Assembly (NCBI RefSeq): GCF_001456355.1
Contig: NZ_CP010271.1
Location: forward strand, 3,224,001 to 3,288,000
Direction of reading: 5' to 3'
Length of the DNA stretch: 64,000 nucleotides
Source: Mycobacteroides saopaulense
GTDB taxonomy: Bacteria; Actinomycetota; Actinomycetes; Mycobacteriales; Mycobacteriaceae
Part shown: positions 8,800-17,676 of the stretch, one piece after another
Position numbering within the stretch: position 1 is the stretch's first letter
Layout of the letters: the number at the start of each line of letters is the position of its first letter
The notes under the pieces: model-generated
The model's input: the letters and a program-made list of their open reading frames with translations, nothing else
Told to the model about the DNA's origin: nothing
The model's database searches: none
Translations under genes and position numbers: made by a program

Positions 8800-9743
8800 C
8801 AGCGCAGCCTCGGATCGATGCGCCGGTTGACGAGGTCGATCGCCCAGTTGAGCGCCCCGAACAACAGCGCGCACAGGACAGTGATCGACGTGACGACGGG
8901 CATGTCTCTCGTTGACACCGCGTCTACCAGTGTGCGCCCGAAACCCGAACGTGCGAAGACGACTTCGATGATCACGGCGCCGCCGAGGAAACTCGCCAAT
9001 GTCCAGCCGCCCAGGGTGAGCACCGAGGCCGCGGCGTGTCGCAGATGATGACGTAGCGTCACCCCGAGCCGGGAAACACCGCGCGCCCGCACGGTAAGCG
9101 TGAACGGTGCGGCGGCCGACCGCGCGAACGAGTCCTGCACGACCCGTGCCATCACACAGCCGATCGGCAACGCCAGCGCGATAGCGGGCAGGATCACCGC
9201 GTCAACTGTTCCGCTGCCTGCGGCGGGCAGCCATCGCAATCGGAACGAGAACAGACCGATCGCGACGATTCCCAGCCAATAGCTGGGCAGCGAGCTTCCT
9301 ATCAACTCGGCCAACGCAATGACTCCGCGCGTGCCCCGTCCCCCGAGTGCCCACGACAGGGCCAACGCCAGGGCGAGAAACGTGGTGAATACGAGCGCGG
9401 CGACGGCCAGTTGCACTGTAGGCCAGAGACTCTCTGCCAAGACATCAGAGACAGGACGGCCAAGGCGATAGCTTTGCCCGAAGTCACCGACCGCGAGGCG
9501 CCCAAGGAATGAGAGGTAGCGCTCACCCAACGGGCGATCCAACTGCAGTGCACCGACGATCTCCTGCCTGAGTTCTGGAGTGGCCGCGACATTCGGGCCC
9601 AACAAGGCATCGACGGTATCGCCCGGCATCAGTTGCAGTGCCGCGAAGGACAATGTCGCCGCTCCCCATACGACGACGGCTATCCCCGCAAGACGTTCGG
9701 CCGTCTCACGCACCCATGGCGGCGCGCTACTCGCGATGCTCAT
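8799..9743 (-). CDS. ABC importer permease, DppB/OppB-like
   Basis: 314-residue permease. DppB hallmarks: an N-terminal helix (IAVVVWGAATLSFAALQLMPGD), LQLDRPLGERYLSFLGRLAVGDFGQSYR, and the coupling loop near VQDSFARSAAAPFTLTVRARGV. Start 9743 is chosen because it overlaps the binding-protein stop by one base (TGATG), the same pattern as the next junction; an ATG five codons upstream is possible. Second gene of the importer set. Confidence 0.92.
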   Translation of the reverse strand: MSIASSAPPWVRETAERLAGIAVVVWGAATLSFAALQLMPGDTVDALLGPNVAATPELRQEIVGALQLDRPLGERYLSFLGRLAVGDFGQSYRLGRPVSDVLAESLWPTVQLAVAALVFTTFLALALALSWALGGRGTRGVIALAELIGSSLPSYWLGIVAIGLFSFRLRWLPAAGSGTVDAVILPAIALALPIGCVMARVVQDSFARSAAAPFTLTVRARGVSRLGVTLRHHLRHAAASVLTLGGWTLASFLGGAVIIEVVFARSGFGRTLVDAVSTRDMPVVTSITVLCALLFGALNWAIDLVNRRIDPRLR

Positions 9744-11419
9744 CAGCTCTGTATCCATGTGTCGTACAGGACCGGCAAGACGCTGTCGGACCAGTAGCCC
9801 AGTCCTCGCACACGCGTGCGGTATGCGGTCACGACGGGCACTGCGTAAGCCGGCATTCCATATGCCGCTTCGCTGATCCTGTCCTGGGCACGCGCATAGA
9901 TCTGCGCGCGCTCGACCGGATCGATGGTGCGCAGCCCGTCGCGCAGAAGCGCGTCGAGTGCGGGATCCCGCACCCGTGCACCGTTGGCGCCACCGTCCGT
10001 GAACTGCTGACCGGATCCGTAGATGGTACGCAGAATATCCGGATCGTCACCGCTCCAACCGAATCCGACAAGGTCGTACTCGCCGGCATTACGCACCTGG
10101 ATATAGCTGCCGTTACCAATCGCGATCAATTCCAGGTGCACGCCCAGCTTCCGGAGCGCATCTTGCAGCGCGGTATCGAAAACAACCCGCTCCGGTCGTT
10201 GATAGGTGGGGTCGTAGATGAGTGAAAGGCTCAACCGATCACCGTTCTTGGTGCGGTAGCCCTCACCGTCACGCCCGGCATAGCCCAGCTGGTCGAGAAT
10301 CCGCCCGGCACCGTCCGGGTCGTAGGAACGCGTGCGCAGACCATTCGCGCCGCGCGCCGTGGCCGCGTTGAGAGGCGACTGCGCGGGCCGATACTTGCCC
10401 TGAAAGACACTGTTAGTCAGGGTGTTCAGGTCGACAGCTTGCTCAACGGCCGTGCGTGCCCGGACATCGGTGAACGGCGCACGCGTGGTGTTGAAGAAGT
10501 ATGTGTATGGAACCCCGGTGGGTTCCGCTCGGTGCACTGCCACCCCGCGAATGGTCTCCAGGGTGTCGATATCGGTCGTCGCCACCTGGTCAATGACGTC
10601 GACGTCGGTACTTATCAAAGACCCCAGTCGAACCGAACTTTCAGGAAGTACCCGGTACTCCACCGAATCCAGATAGGCGGGCCCGCGGCGCTTCCCTGCC
10701 GGCGCCCAGTCGTACGCGGGATTGCGTGCCAGCCGAAAGCCCTCGGCGGTAGCCCTTCCCGCGAAGACAAACGGCCCTGTCCCGACCTGTTGCGGTCCAC
10801 CCGCGCACAAACTGTCCCGTCCCGCGAAAGAAGCAGGTGAGTGAAATCCCAGGTTGGCCGTCGAAACCGCCTGCAAAAAGGGGCTATACGGCTCGGTGAG
10901 ATGTACCACCGCCACGTCCGGACCGATCACGTCGGTGAAGCGGTACGGGCCAATCAGGGTGCGCGCATACTGTGATGCCGTCTGCGACGCGACGATCCTG
11001 TCGAAGTTCTGTTTGACCGCCTGCGCGTCGAACGGAGTCCCGTCGTGGAACCGGACACCGGACCGAAGCCGGAATGTGTATGTCGTCCCGTCCGGCGAAA
11101 TCGACCACGATGACGCCAACCAGGGTGTGAACGAGCCATCCGGCTCGGCCCTGACCAGCGAGTCGTATACGTTGCGCATGATCGCGGGCGTCTCATCGGA
11201 GGGGCTTACCTGCGGGTCAAAGCAATCAATCGCCGCTCCGATGCCGATCGTGAGACTGCCCCCGTAACGCGGCGGGCCTTCGGATACCCGGTCTTCCACT
11301 GGCGCACATGCCGACAAACCCACCCACAGCACCGCGACTGCTGCAGTCACACGGCTAGGCCTGCGACGTCGCGACACATAGCTCCGGGCATCCTGCACAG
11401 CGCCCAGTCTCACGGGCAT
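9743..11419 (-). CDS. Peptide-type ABC substrate-binding lipoprotein (SBP_bac_5)
   Basis: 558-residue cluster-C binding protein. The signal peptide has an arginine-rich start (SRRRRPSR), a hydrophobic core and a lipobox LSAC with Cys38, so it is lipid-anchored on the outer face of the membrane. SBP_bac_5 landmarks: YGGSLTIGIG, SWSISPDGTTYTFRLRSGVRFHDGTPF, VGTGPFVF, VRARTAVEQAVD and GFGWSGDDPD near the C-terminus. GAGAGG precedes ATG 11419. It lies 14 bp after the SARP regulator gene. The ligand could be a peptide, nickel chelate or a metabolite linked to the adjacent biosynthetic genes. Confidence 0.93.
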   Translation of the reverse strand: MPVRLGAVQDARSYVSRRRRPSRVTAAVAVLWVGLSACAPVEDRVSEGPPRYGGSLTIGIGAAIDCFDPQVSPSDETPAIMRNVYDSLVRAEPDGSFTPWLASSWSISPDGTTYTFRLRSGVRFHDGTPFDAQAVKQNFDRIVASQTASQYARTLIGPYRFTDVIGPDVAVVHLTEPYSPFLQAVSTANLGFHSPASFAGRDSLCAGGPQQVGTGPFVFAGRATAEGFRLARNPAYDWAPAGKRRGPAYLDSVEYRVLPESSVRLGSLISTDVDVIDQVATTDIDTLETIRGVAVHRAEPTGVPYTYFFNTTRAPFTDVRARTAVEQAVDLNTLTNSVFQGKYRPAQSPLNAATARGANGLRTRSYDPDGAGRILDQLGYAGRDGEGYRTKNGDRLSLSLIYDPTYQRPERVVFDTALQDALRKLGVHLELIAIGNGSYIQVRNAGEYDLVGFGWSGDDPDILRTIYGSGQQFTDGGANGARVRDPALDALLRDGLRTIDPVERAQIYARAQDRISEAAYGMPAYAVPVVTAYRTRVRGLGYWSDSVLPVLYDTWIQS

Positions 11420-11433
11420 CGCTTACCTCTCGC

Positions 11434-14325
11434 TTACTGCCCGTGCGCCCCCGACTCGGCGATCGACATCCACCGCAGTGCGCACTGTCTTTCGAGCTCT
11501 TGCCCGGTGTCGTCATGTATTTCCACCGCGGCGCGGATGAGCGCACGCGAGCGGCGGGGACTGCCTGCGAAGAGGTGATTGACCGCGTGCACGCCCAGCG
11601 CACGCCCCTCCAACACCCGCAGTCCGGCTTGCGACGCACGTTGTGTGGATTCGGCGCCATGTGCCAACGCGCGTTTCGGGTCGTTCAGATAGCGGTAGGT
11701 CAGGGCGAGCCCGATCATGGCTTCTACCTCGATCCGCACATCCGACAGATCTTCCGCGATGTCCAAGGCGTGCTTGTGCTGCGCCTCCGACTCTTCCAGG
11801 AGCCGCGTCGCGCGTAGCACATCGCCCAGCGCAACCGATGCGCGCGCCTCTCCAGCCGGTTCGTCGAGTTCGTGGAACATCCCCACCGCCGTGGCCGCGT
11901 GCTGCCGTGAGGTGACGAACTCCTCCTCCAAAAGCAACACCGTGGACAAGTTGAGATGCGCCATGGCCAGGGCATAGGGATTGTGGTTTTCCTTGGCGAC
12001 CCGCAACGCGCGGTGGTGGACCACGGATGCCTCATTCAGCCGGTTCAAACCCACGAGTGCATGCCCGATGCGAGCCAGGTTGTCTGATTGGTACGCATAT
12101 AAATTCGCAATGCGGTCGGAGTTCTCCACCTCCTCTGCCAGGTGAAGAGCACGCTGCAAGTGGCCCTCGAGCGCCTCACGATCGGCGTCCGCGCGTGCGG
12201 CCGCCGAGTCTTGATTCGGTAACCACAGTGCCCCCGCCGTGGGAGCGCCACCACGCAACCGCCGCGTCACATCGGCGAACCGAGTGAATTGAATATGGTC
12301 GCCAAGCTCGCGCGCCGCCGATGCCCCGTGCGCAGCAACGGCATGCAGGTCAGGGTCTCCACCCGCTATATCGAACTTGCTGAGCGCGAAGGCCGACAAC
12401 GCGAGACGCCGCCGCGCGTTCAACCCCGACCCCGGATGTACCAGTGCCAGCATCGTGAGCCTGTGGCGCAAGCTGAAGGAACGCGAGGGGTAATCGGGAC
12501 CCTCCAGATACCAACCGGCGAGCCGGTCCAGCGCCCGCTCGTATCCGGCCGCCAGCGGGCGAGCCGCCAATTGTGTGGCGATTCCGCGTGACAACGCCAT
12601 CGTGCCGTCTTCGAATTCGGTGATCATGTGAGAATGCGTGAGTTCGTCGAGCGACCGCGCGGTCTCGGATGCCGTGAATCCGACAAGGGCTGCAACGGAT
12701 TCGCGTACAAAGTGGCCTCCGGCTACCAGGCTCATCGCGTACACAATCTCACGGGCCGCTTCACTGAGCCGCCCCAGCTCGAGCTCACCAACTCCCGGGA
12801 CACGGCCGTCGCGCAGCTCCGCGACAACGGCGGCACGATGCCGGGCCGGGCGACCTCTGATACCCGCGGCAACGGCATGCAACGAGGCTGGGTTGTAGCC
12901 ACACAGCTCCGCGATCTCATCAAGTTCACCGGCGCCTGGGGTGGAATCAGAATCTGAAAGTGCCTCGGCAAGTATCTTGCTTGCAGCCTGCGGGGCGAGA
13001 GAGCCCAATCTGACCAGGTTTACCTCGTGCTCCGCCGACAGCTCCGGCAGCGCGGATCTGCTCGTAAGGACCACCGCCGAATTTCCGGATCCTGGCAGCA
13101 ACGACGCCACGTCACCCAATGCGGTGACATCGTCAATGACAAGCAAGATCGTCTTGCGTGCCAAGATACGCCGCACCAGTGCGCACCGCGCGGACTGCTC
13201 GTCTGGAATTGCGTTGGGCCCCAAGCCCGCATGCACAAGCAGTTCGCGCGCCAGTGCTCCGGGGCCGCCATCGCGGGCCTGTATGAACCATTGACCGTCG
13301 GGATATCTGTCCACACTCGCCAACGCCGCAGACACGGCCAACGCGGTCTTCCCGCTGCCCGGCGGTCCAGTCACCACCGTGACATCGGGGCGCTCGACCG
13401 CGAGATAGCCAGCCAGGGCTACGAACTCGTCGTCACGACCGAAAAGCCGCGCCCGGGAGCGCGGCAGCGTGCAATAGGCATCCGCCACCCCATCGTGCGA
13501 CGGGTCGCTCTGATCGCGTACCGCGATCAGGTCCAATGCGGGGTCCTGAGCCAGGATCTGTGCGAACAACTGTTGTGCCCGCTCACCGGGATCGATGCCC
13601 AGGTCTTCGGACAACCGTCGTACGAGCCCCTGATACACCTCGAGGGCCTCGGCCTGTCTACCGCAGCGATACGAGGCAAGCATCAGCTGTTCGGCAAGGC
13701 GTTCACGCAAGGGATGCGCACGATGTTCCGCGCGCAACTCGCCGATCACGGCGGCGTGTCCGCCGAGATCCAGAGCCACTCCGAACGCCCGCTCCACCAG
13801 CGTGGTCCGGTATTCGTCGTATCTGATCGCCTCCGCATGGGCGATAGCGTCCGACTCCACATCCTGAAACGGCACACCACGCCACAGTGCGAGCGCGGCA
13901 GCCAAGTGCTCGCTCTCCTGACGCACATCCGATTGCAGACGTGCCGAATCTGCGCGGGCGACAAGTTTCCGAACCTGCCCGATATCGATGTCATCTTCGG
14001 CCACGTCCAGGCGGTAGCCATGAGTGGCGGAAACAATGACCGCTCCGGCACCATGTGCGGCGGTGTCCAGCACGCGGCGCAACCGTGCCACGTGCACATG
14101 GATGGCCGAACGCGCGTTCCGCGGCGGCTCATCCCCCCAGAGGTGCTCGGCGATCGCCGCGAATGAGGCGGCCCGTCCTTTGGCCGTCACCAGTGCCGCC
14201 AGCAATGACCGGTGCTTGGCGGCCGTGATCGGCACCGTGACCAGCCCACTCGGGCCGTGCACGGTGACGGCCAACGGCCCCAGCACCGAAACACCCACCC
14301 GCACTGTGTGCCGTCCTTCGTTCAT
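11434..14325 (-). CDS. SARP-family (AfsR-like) regulator with BTAD, NB-ARC and TPR domains
   Basis: 963-residue multidomain activator typical of antibiotic cluster regulators. Order seen: an OmpR-type winged helix (about 10-100; SLLAALVTAKGRAASFAAIAEHLW..., RSAIHVHVARLRR), a bacterial transcriptional activation domain (about 105-255; HAEAIRYDEYRTTLVERA, HPLRERLAEQLMLASYRCGRQAEAL), an NB-ARC ATPase with Walker A TGPPGSGKT at about 318 and a hydrophobic Walker B ILLVIDDV, then a helical TPR-rich tail (about 600-950). The start at 14325 has AGAAGG upstream; a GTG nine codons earlier is possible. It heads the importer operon and faces the biosynthetic operon, so it probably switches both. Confidence 0.92.
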   Translation of the reverse strand: MNEGRHTVRVGVSVLGPLAVTVHGPSGLVTVPITAAKHRSLLAALVTAKGRAASFAAIAEHLWGDEPPRNARSAIHVHVARLRRVLDTAAHGAGAVIVSATHGYRLDVAEDDIDIGQVRKLVARADSARLQSDVRQESEHLAAALALWRGVPFQDVESDAIAHAEAIRYDEYRTTLVERAFGVALDLGGHAAVIGELRAEHRAHPLRERLAEQLMLASYRCGRQAEALEVYQGLVRRLSEDLGIDPGERAQQLFAQILAQDPALDLIAVRDQSDPSHDGVADAYCTLPRSRARLFGRDDEFVALAGYLAVERPDVTVVTGPPGSGKTALAVSAALASVDRYPDGQWFIQARDGGPGALARELLVHAGLGPNAIPDEQSARCALVRRILARKTILLVIDDVTALGDVASLLPGSGNSAVVLTSRSALPELSAEHEVNLVRLGSLAPQAASKILAEALSDSDSTPGAGELDEIAELCGYNPASLHAVAAGIRGRPARHRAAVVAELRDGRVPGVGELELGRLSEAAREIVYAMSLVAGGHFVRESVAALVGFTASETARSLDELTHSHMITEFEDGTMALSRGIATQLAARPLAAGYERALDRLAGWYLEGPDYPSRSFSLRHRLTMLALVHPGSGLNARRRLALSAFALSKFDIAGGDPDLHAVAAHGASAARELGDHIQFTRFADVTRRLRGGAPTAGALWLPNQDSAAARADADREALEGHLQRALHLAEEVENSDRIANLYAYQSDNLARIGHALVGLNRLNEASVVHHRALRVAKENHNPYALAMAHLNLSTVLLLEEEFVTSRQHAATAVGMFHELDEPAGEARASVALGDVLRATRLLEESEAQHKHALDIAEDLSDVRIEVEAMIGLALTYRYLNDPKRALAHGAESTQRASQAGLRVLEGRALGVHAVNHLFAGSPRRSRALIRAAVEIHDDTGQELERQCALRWMSIAESGAHGQ

Positions 14326-14522
14326 GCCGATGCCTTCTGTCGACACGGGCACCGTGGTCTTTGCGCAAGACTACGGGCGCCCTAGACCCGAGCGAACTGT
14401 TGCGATCCACCTGATCAAATCGGCGTTAGACGGCGGTAAGCAATCGGTAGGCGTTGTCGCGCAAGCTCATCTGCGTGGCACACATCAGCGCGCCGATTCT
14501 TCTTCGTACAGACCATGGCAAC
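14326..14522. promoter_or_regulatory. Divergent control region between the SARP operon and the biosynthetic operon
   Basis: About 200 bp separating the SARP gene from the first biosynthetic gene. It must contain both promoters. I see no clear pair of SARP-type heptamer direct repeats spaced by a helical turn, and no strong -35/-10 pair. Part of it (14454-14522) is open in frame with the flavin reductase and may be coding if an upstream TTG or GTG is used. Confidence 0.45.
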
Positions 14523-15032
14523 GTGCCTGTCGATCAGGAGGACGGGTTCCGCCTGGCCGCGCGCTGCCTTGCGAGCAGCGTCGCGGTGGTCTCCGTGACC
14601 GACGGCGGCAAGGTACTGGCGAAAACGGTGTCGTCGTTCACCACCGTCTCCCTGCTACCGCAGCTCGTCTCGGTCTGGGTGGGTAGCCGGTCGCCCATCG
14701 CTCACGCGGCCGCGATGGCCGACACATTCACCGTCAGCATCCTCGAGGCAGGCCAGGAAGACATCTCGGTCGCCCTGTCGCGGCCGGGATCCGGCGCACG
14801 TGGCACCGAAGCCATGGGCATCGCCACCACCGCGGTGCCGTCGGGAGCCGTGGCCATCACCGGCTGTCTGAGCTGGTTCGACTGCCGCGTACACGATCTC
14901 GTGGAAGGCGGAGACCACACGATGCTCATCGGACAGGTGACCGCCACCGGCAGACGTGAGGGAAATCCGCTCCTGTACCACGACGGCCGCTACCGGACGT
15001 TGGGCACATCCACACCAGAGCGCCGAATCTGA
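14523..15032 (+). CDS. Flavin reductase, HpaC-like partner of the adjacent hydroxylase
   Basis: Flavin reductase (FMN-binding split barrel) that passes FADH2 to a two-component monooxygenase. Seen: FRLAARCLASSVAVVSV, KTVSSFTTVSLLPQLVSVWV (the flavin-contact segment), a central FTVSILEAGQED strand and GDHTMLIGQV near the C-terminus. The start is uncertain: GTG 14523 gives 169 residues, the usual HpaC length; TTG 14454 and GTG 14475 are in-frame alternatives but the intervening codons look poorly coding. It stops 8 bp before the HpaB-like gene, which argues that the two work as a pair. Confidence 0.85.
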   Translation: MPVDQEDGFRLAARCLASSVAVVSVTDGGKVLAKTVSSFTTVSLLPQLVSVWVGSRSPIAHAAAMADTFTVSILEAGQEDISVALSRPGSGARGTEAMGIATTAVPSGAVAITGCLSWFDCRVHDLVEGGDHTMLIGQVTATGRREGNPLLYHDGRYRTLGTSTPERRI

Positions 15033-15040
15033 GGAGAACC

Positions 15041-16585
15041 ATGACAGCGAGTATCGAAGCAACCCGTCACCGGGCCGGACCGACCAGCCCCGTCACCGGG
15101 ACAACACCCCGTGGCCTACAGACGTCCACGCGCTACCTGAGCGAGCTGGACGACGGGCGCGCCGTGTGGCTCAACGGGGAGAGGATCGCCAACGTCGCCG
15201 AACATCCTGCGTTCGCCGAGGCAGCGCAGGAATTGGGCCGCCTCTTCGACCTACAGCATTCACCGGAACTGAGCGACCTGCTCACCGTCGAAGAGCAAGG
15301 TAGGCGCATTCCGACCGCCTACCAGTTGCCGACCACGATCGAGCACCTGCGGGCCAAGCGTCGGAACGCCGATGTGTGGATGCACGAAAGCTGGGGTCTA
15401 CACGGTAGGTCGCCGGCCTTCATGTCGACCATCGGTGTGGGTCTGTACGACTTCCGGAATCGGCTGGCGACGAACAGACCGGAATTCGGGGTCAATGCCG
15501 AGAACTACTACCGGCATCTGGCGGACAACGACCTGGTCCTGGCACACGCGCTGGGCGATCCACAGATCGACCGCAGCGCCACCCCGCTAGACGACGAGGA
15601 TCTTGCGTTGCACGTCGTATCGGAGAACTCGGACGGGATCGTGGTGCGCGGCGCCAAGCAGCTCACCACGTTGGCCCCGTACGCACACGAAGTCCTTGTA
15701 TATCTATCGGCTTCCTTTGCCAACAGAGGAGCCGAACGGTTCGTCGTCTGGTTCGGAATCCCGGTGGCCACCGAGGGGTTGACGGTTCTCAGTCGAGAGC
15801 CGTTGGGCCATGGGGATTTCGGACACGCTCACCCATTCGGCAAGCGATTCGACGAACAAGACTCCATGCTGTTCTTCGACGACGTGTTCGTGCCTTGGGA
15901 GCGCGTGCTGCTGCTGCGGGACGGACAACTCGCCAGGGAAGGGCTCGGGCGTATCAACGCCTGGAGCCAATACGTCGGCCAGGTCAGATTTCGCGAGCGG
16001 CTGCAGTCTCTGCTGTCGGTGGGCATCGTCCTCGCCGAATCGATTGGTGTGGAAGGATTTCGCAACATCCAGGAAGACCTCGGCGAACTGGCCAGCTATG
16101 TCGAGATCCTCGAACATTTCATCGATGCGGGCGAGGCCACCGCGCACCCGACCGACGGCGGGCTACTAGCGCCCGGGGCGACACCGGCCGCTGCGATCTG
16201 GGCCGCGCAGATCGCGCCGCGATGCACCGAAATCGTACGGCGGATCGGTTCGGCGGGAATCCTGATGCAACCCACCGAAGCCGATCTTTCCTCTCCGCTG
16301 CGGCCGTTCCTAGACCGTTACATGCGCGGCAAGACCCTTCCCGTCGAGGACAAGTCCCGACTGTTCCGACTGGCATGGGACCTGACGGCTGACAGCTTCG
16401 GCTCGCGCCAGGACCTCTACGAGTTCGTACACCGTGGCGACATCACCAGAAATCGCATCAACCTCCTTCGGCGCCACCAGGATTCGCGTCATGTTCAGCG
16501 AGTGCGGGACGTCATCAAGAACCCGTTGGAGCCCTCCATCACGACACGGGGCCAGCGCCGGGACGAGACGAAAGGTACTCCATGA
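15041..16585 (+). CDS. HpaB-type flavin-dependent aromatic hydroxylase (4-hydroxyphenylacetate 3-monooxygenase family)
   Basis: 514-residue large component of a two-component FADH2-dependent phenol ortho-hydroxylase. The family includes HpaB, PvcC, SgcC and chlorophenol oxygenases. Matching parts: an N-terminal YLSELDDGRAVWLNGERIANV typical of HpaB, HESWGLHGRSPAFM, AENYYRHLADNDLVLAHALGDPQ, LHVVSENSDGIVVRGAKQL, FDDVFVPWERVLLLRD and EIVRRIGSAGILMQP near the C-terminus. GAGGAG precedes ATG 15041. It overlaps the DAHP synthase start by 4 bp. The substrate is probably a phenolic or amino-aromatic intermediate drawn from the shikimate route; not proven. Confidence 0.9.
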   Translation: MTASIEATRHRAGPTSPVTGTTPRGLQTSTRYLSELDDGRAVWLNGERIANVAEHPAFAEAAQELGRLFDLQHSPELSDLLTVEEQGRRIPTAYQLPTTIEHLRAKRRNADVWMHESWGLHGRSPAFMSTIGVGLYDFRNRLATNRPEFGVNAENYYRHLADNDLVLAHALGDPQIDRSATPLDDEDLALHVVSENSDGIVVRGAKQLTTLAPYAHEVLVYLSASFANRGAERFVVWFGIPVATEGLTVLSREPLGHGDFGHAHPFGKRFDEQDSMLFFDDVFVPWERVLLLRDGQLAREGLGRINAWSQYVGQVRFRERLQSLLSVGIVLAESIGVEGFRNIQEDLGELASYVEILEHFIDAGEATAHPTDGGLLAPGATPAAAIWAAQIAPRCTEIVRRIGSAGILMQPTEADLSSPLRPFLDRYMRGKTLPVEDKSRLFRLAWDLTADSFGSRQDLYEFVHRGDITRNRINLLRRHQDSRHVQRVRDVIKNPLEPSITTRGQRRDETKGTP

Positions 16586-17676
16586 TCATCGAGCTTGCGC
16601 CAGGCACTGACGAAGCATCGGCGGCGCGGATCGCCGACGCACTGCACAATGCCGGCTTTCACCCTTGGCGCGGCGGTGCACAGGGCAGCATCGTGTTGCA
16701 TCCCGCTCCGAAGGCCGACCGCGTGCACGATCTGCTGGCGTTCGACGGGGTCACCGGGGTGATCGCCACACCGGGGAAACTTCGCCGGACCGACCGGCGG
16801 TACCGCCCTCAAGGCACGGTGGTACCCGTTGCCGACCAAACCTTCATCGGCGGAACGAATTTCGTCATCGCTGCGGGGCCGTGCGCCGTCGAATCCTGCC
16901 AGCAAGTGGGCAAAACCGCCGAAGCCGTCCGCCTCGGCGGAGCCAACATCTTGCGCGGCGGCGCCTACAAGCCGCGGACCTCGCCGTTCAGTTTCCAAGG
17001 CCTGGGGCGGGAAGGTCTACGGCTCCTGGAGATCGCTCGGGCACAGACCGGGCTACCTGTAGTCACCGAGGTTGTCGACGCCGCCGACGTTGATGCCGTA
17101 GCGGCAAGCGCCGACATCGCACAGGTCGGCGCACGAAACATGCAGAACTTCGAACTACTCAAGGCTCTGGGGCGCACTCAGGTGCCCGTGCTCCTCAAAC
17201 GGGGCATGTCCGCGACGATCGAGGAATGGCTATTGGCAGCCGAGTATCTGCTGGACGGAGGCAATCCGAATGTTGTTCTGTGCGAACGCGGTATCCGCAC
17301 CTTCGAACCCTCAACCAGGTTCACACTAGATGTCAGTGCGGTAGCTGTGGTCAAACAGCTCAGCCATCTACCCGTCATCGTGGATCCAAGCCACGCGGCG
17401 GGCCGAGTGGACTTGGTCTCTCCCCTGGCAAAGGCAGCAGCAGCGGCCGGCGCCGACGGCATCATCGTGGATGTCCATGTCGATCCGCAATCGGCCTCGT
17501 GCGACGCGGATCAAGCACTGTTGCCCGCCCAATTCGCGGAACTGGTAACCGAACTCGCCCCTGTCCTGGAGGCATTGGGCCGTCCACTGGCCACCGCGCA
17601 CCCCGATGAGCCGTCTCTGGTGGAGGCCGGTGCCCGGCACGGGCGCTTCACCGTTCCCGAAGAGGCGGCGTCATGA
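16582..17676 (+). CDS. 3-deoxy-7-phosphoheptulonate (DAHP) synthase, type I-beta with N-terminal ferredoxin-like domain
   Basis: 364-residue DAHP synthase: condenses PEP and erythrose-4-phosphate, the entry step of the shikimate pathway. Residues 1-70 form a small domain like the ferredoxin-like regulatory domain of Thermotoga maritima DAHPS. The barrel carries AAGPCAVES (metal-binding Cys about 102), GGAYKPRTSPFSFQG, VPVLLKRGMS, DPSHAAGR and DVHVDPQSASCDADQ. Mycobacteria normally rely on a type II enzyme (AroG) for primary metabolism, so a second, type I enzyme inside this operon points to dedicated precursor supply. Coupled to its neighbours by ATGA overlaps at both ends. Confidence 0.93.
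   Translation: MIIELAPGTDEASAARIADALHNAGFHPWRGGAQGSIVLHPAPKADRVHDLLAFDGVTGVIATPGKLRRTDRRYRPQGTVVPVADQTFIGGTNFVIAAGPCAVESCQQVGKTAEAVRLGGANILRGGAYKPRTSPFSFQGLGREGLRLLEIARAQTGLPVVTEVVDAADVDAVAASADIAQVGARNMQNFELLKALGRTQVPVLLKRGMSATIEEWLLAAEYLLDGGNPNVVLCERGIRTFEPSTRFTLDVSAVAVVKQLSHLPVIVDPSHAAGRVDLVSPLAKAAAAAGADGIIVDVHVDPQSASCDADQALLPAQFAELVTELAPVLEALGRPLATAHPDEPSLVEAGARHGRFTVPEEAAS

Noticed and set aside
9798..9825. Third copy of the palindromic element inside the binding-protein gene (GTGCGGTATGCG)
   Set aside because: Only a short stretch matches and no partner arm exists; likely chance.
13027..14166. 379-codon open frame opposite the SARP gene
   Set aside because: The minus-strand frame contains HTH, BTAD and NB-ARC motifs; the plus frame has none.
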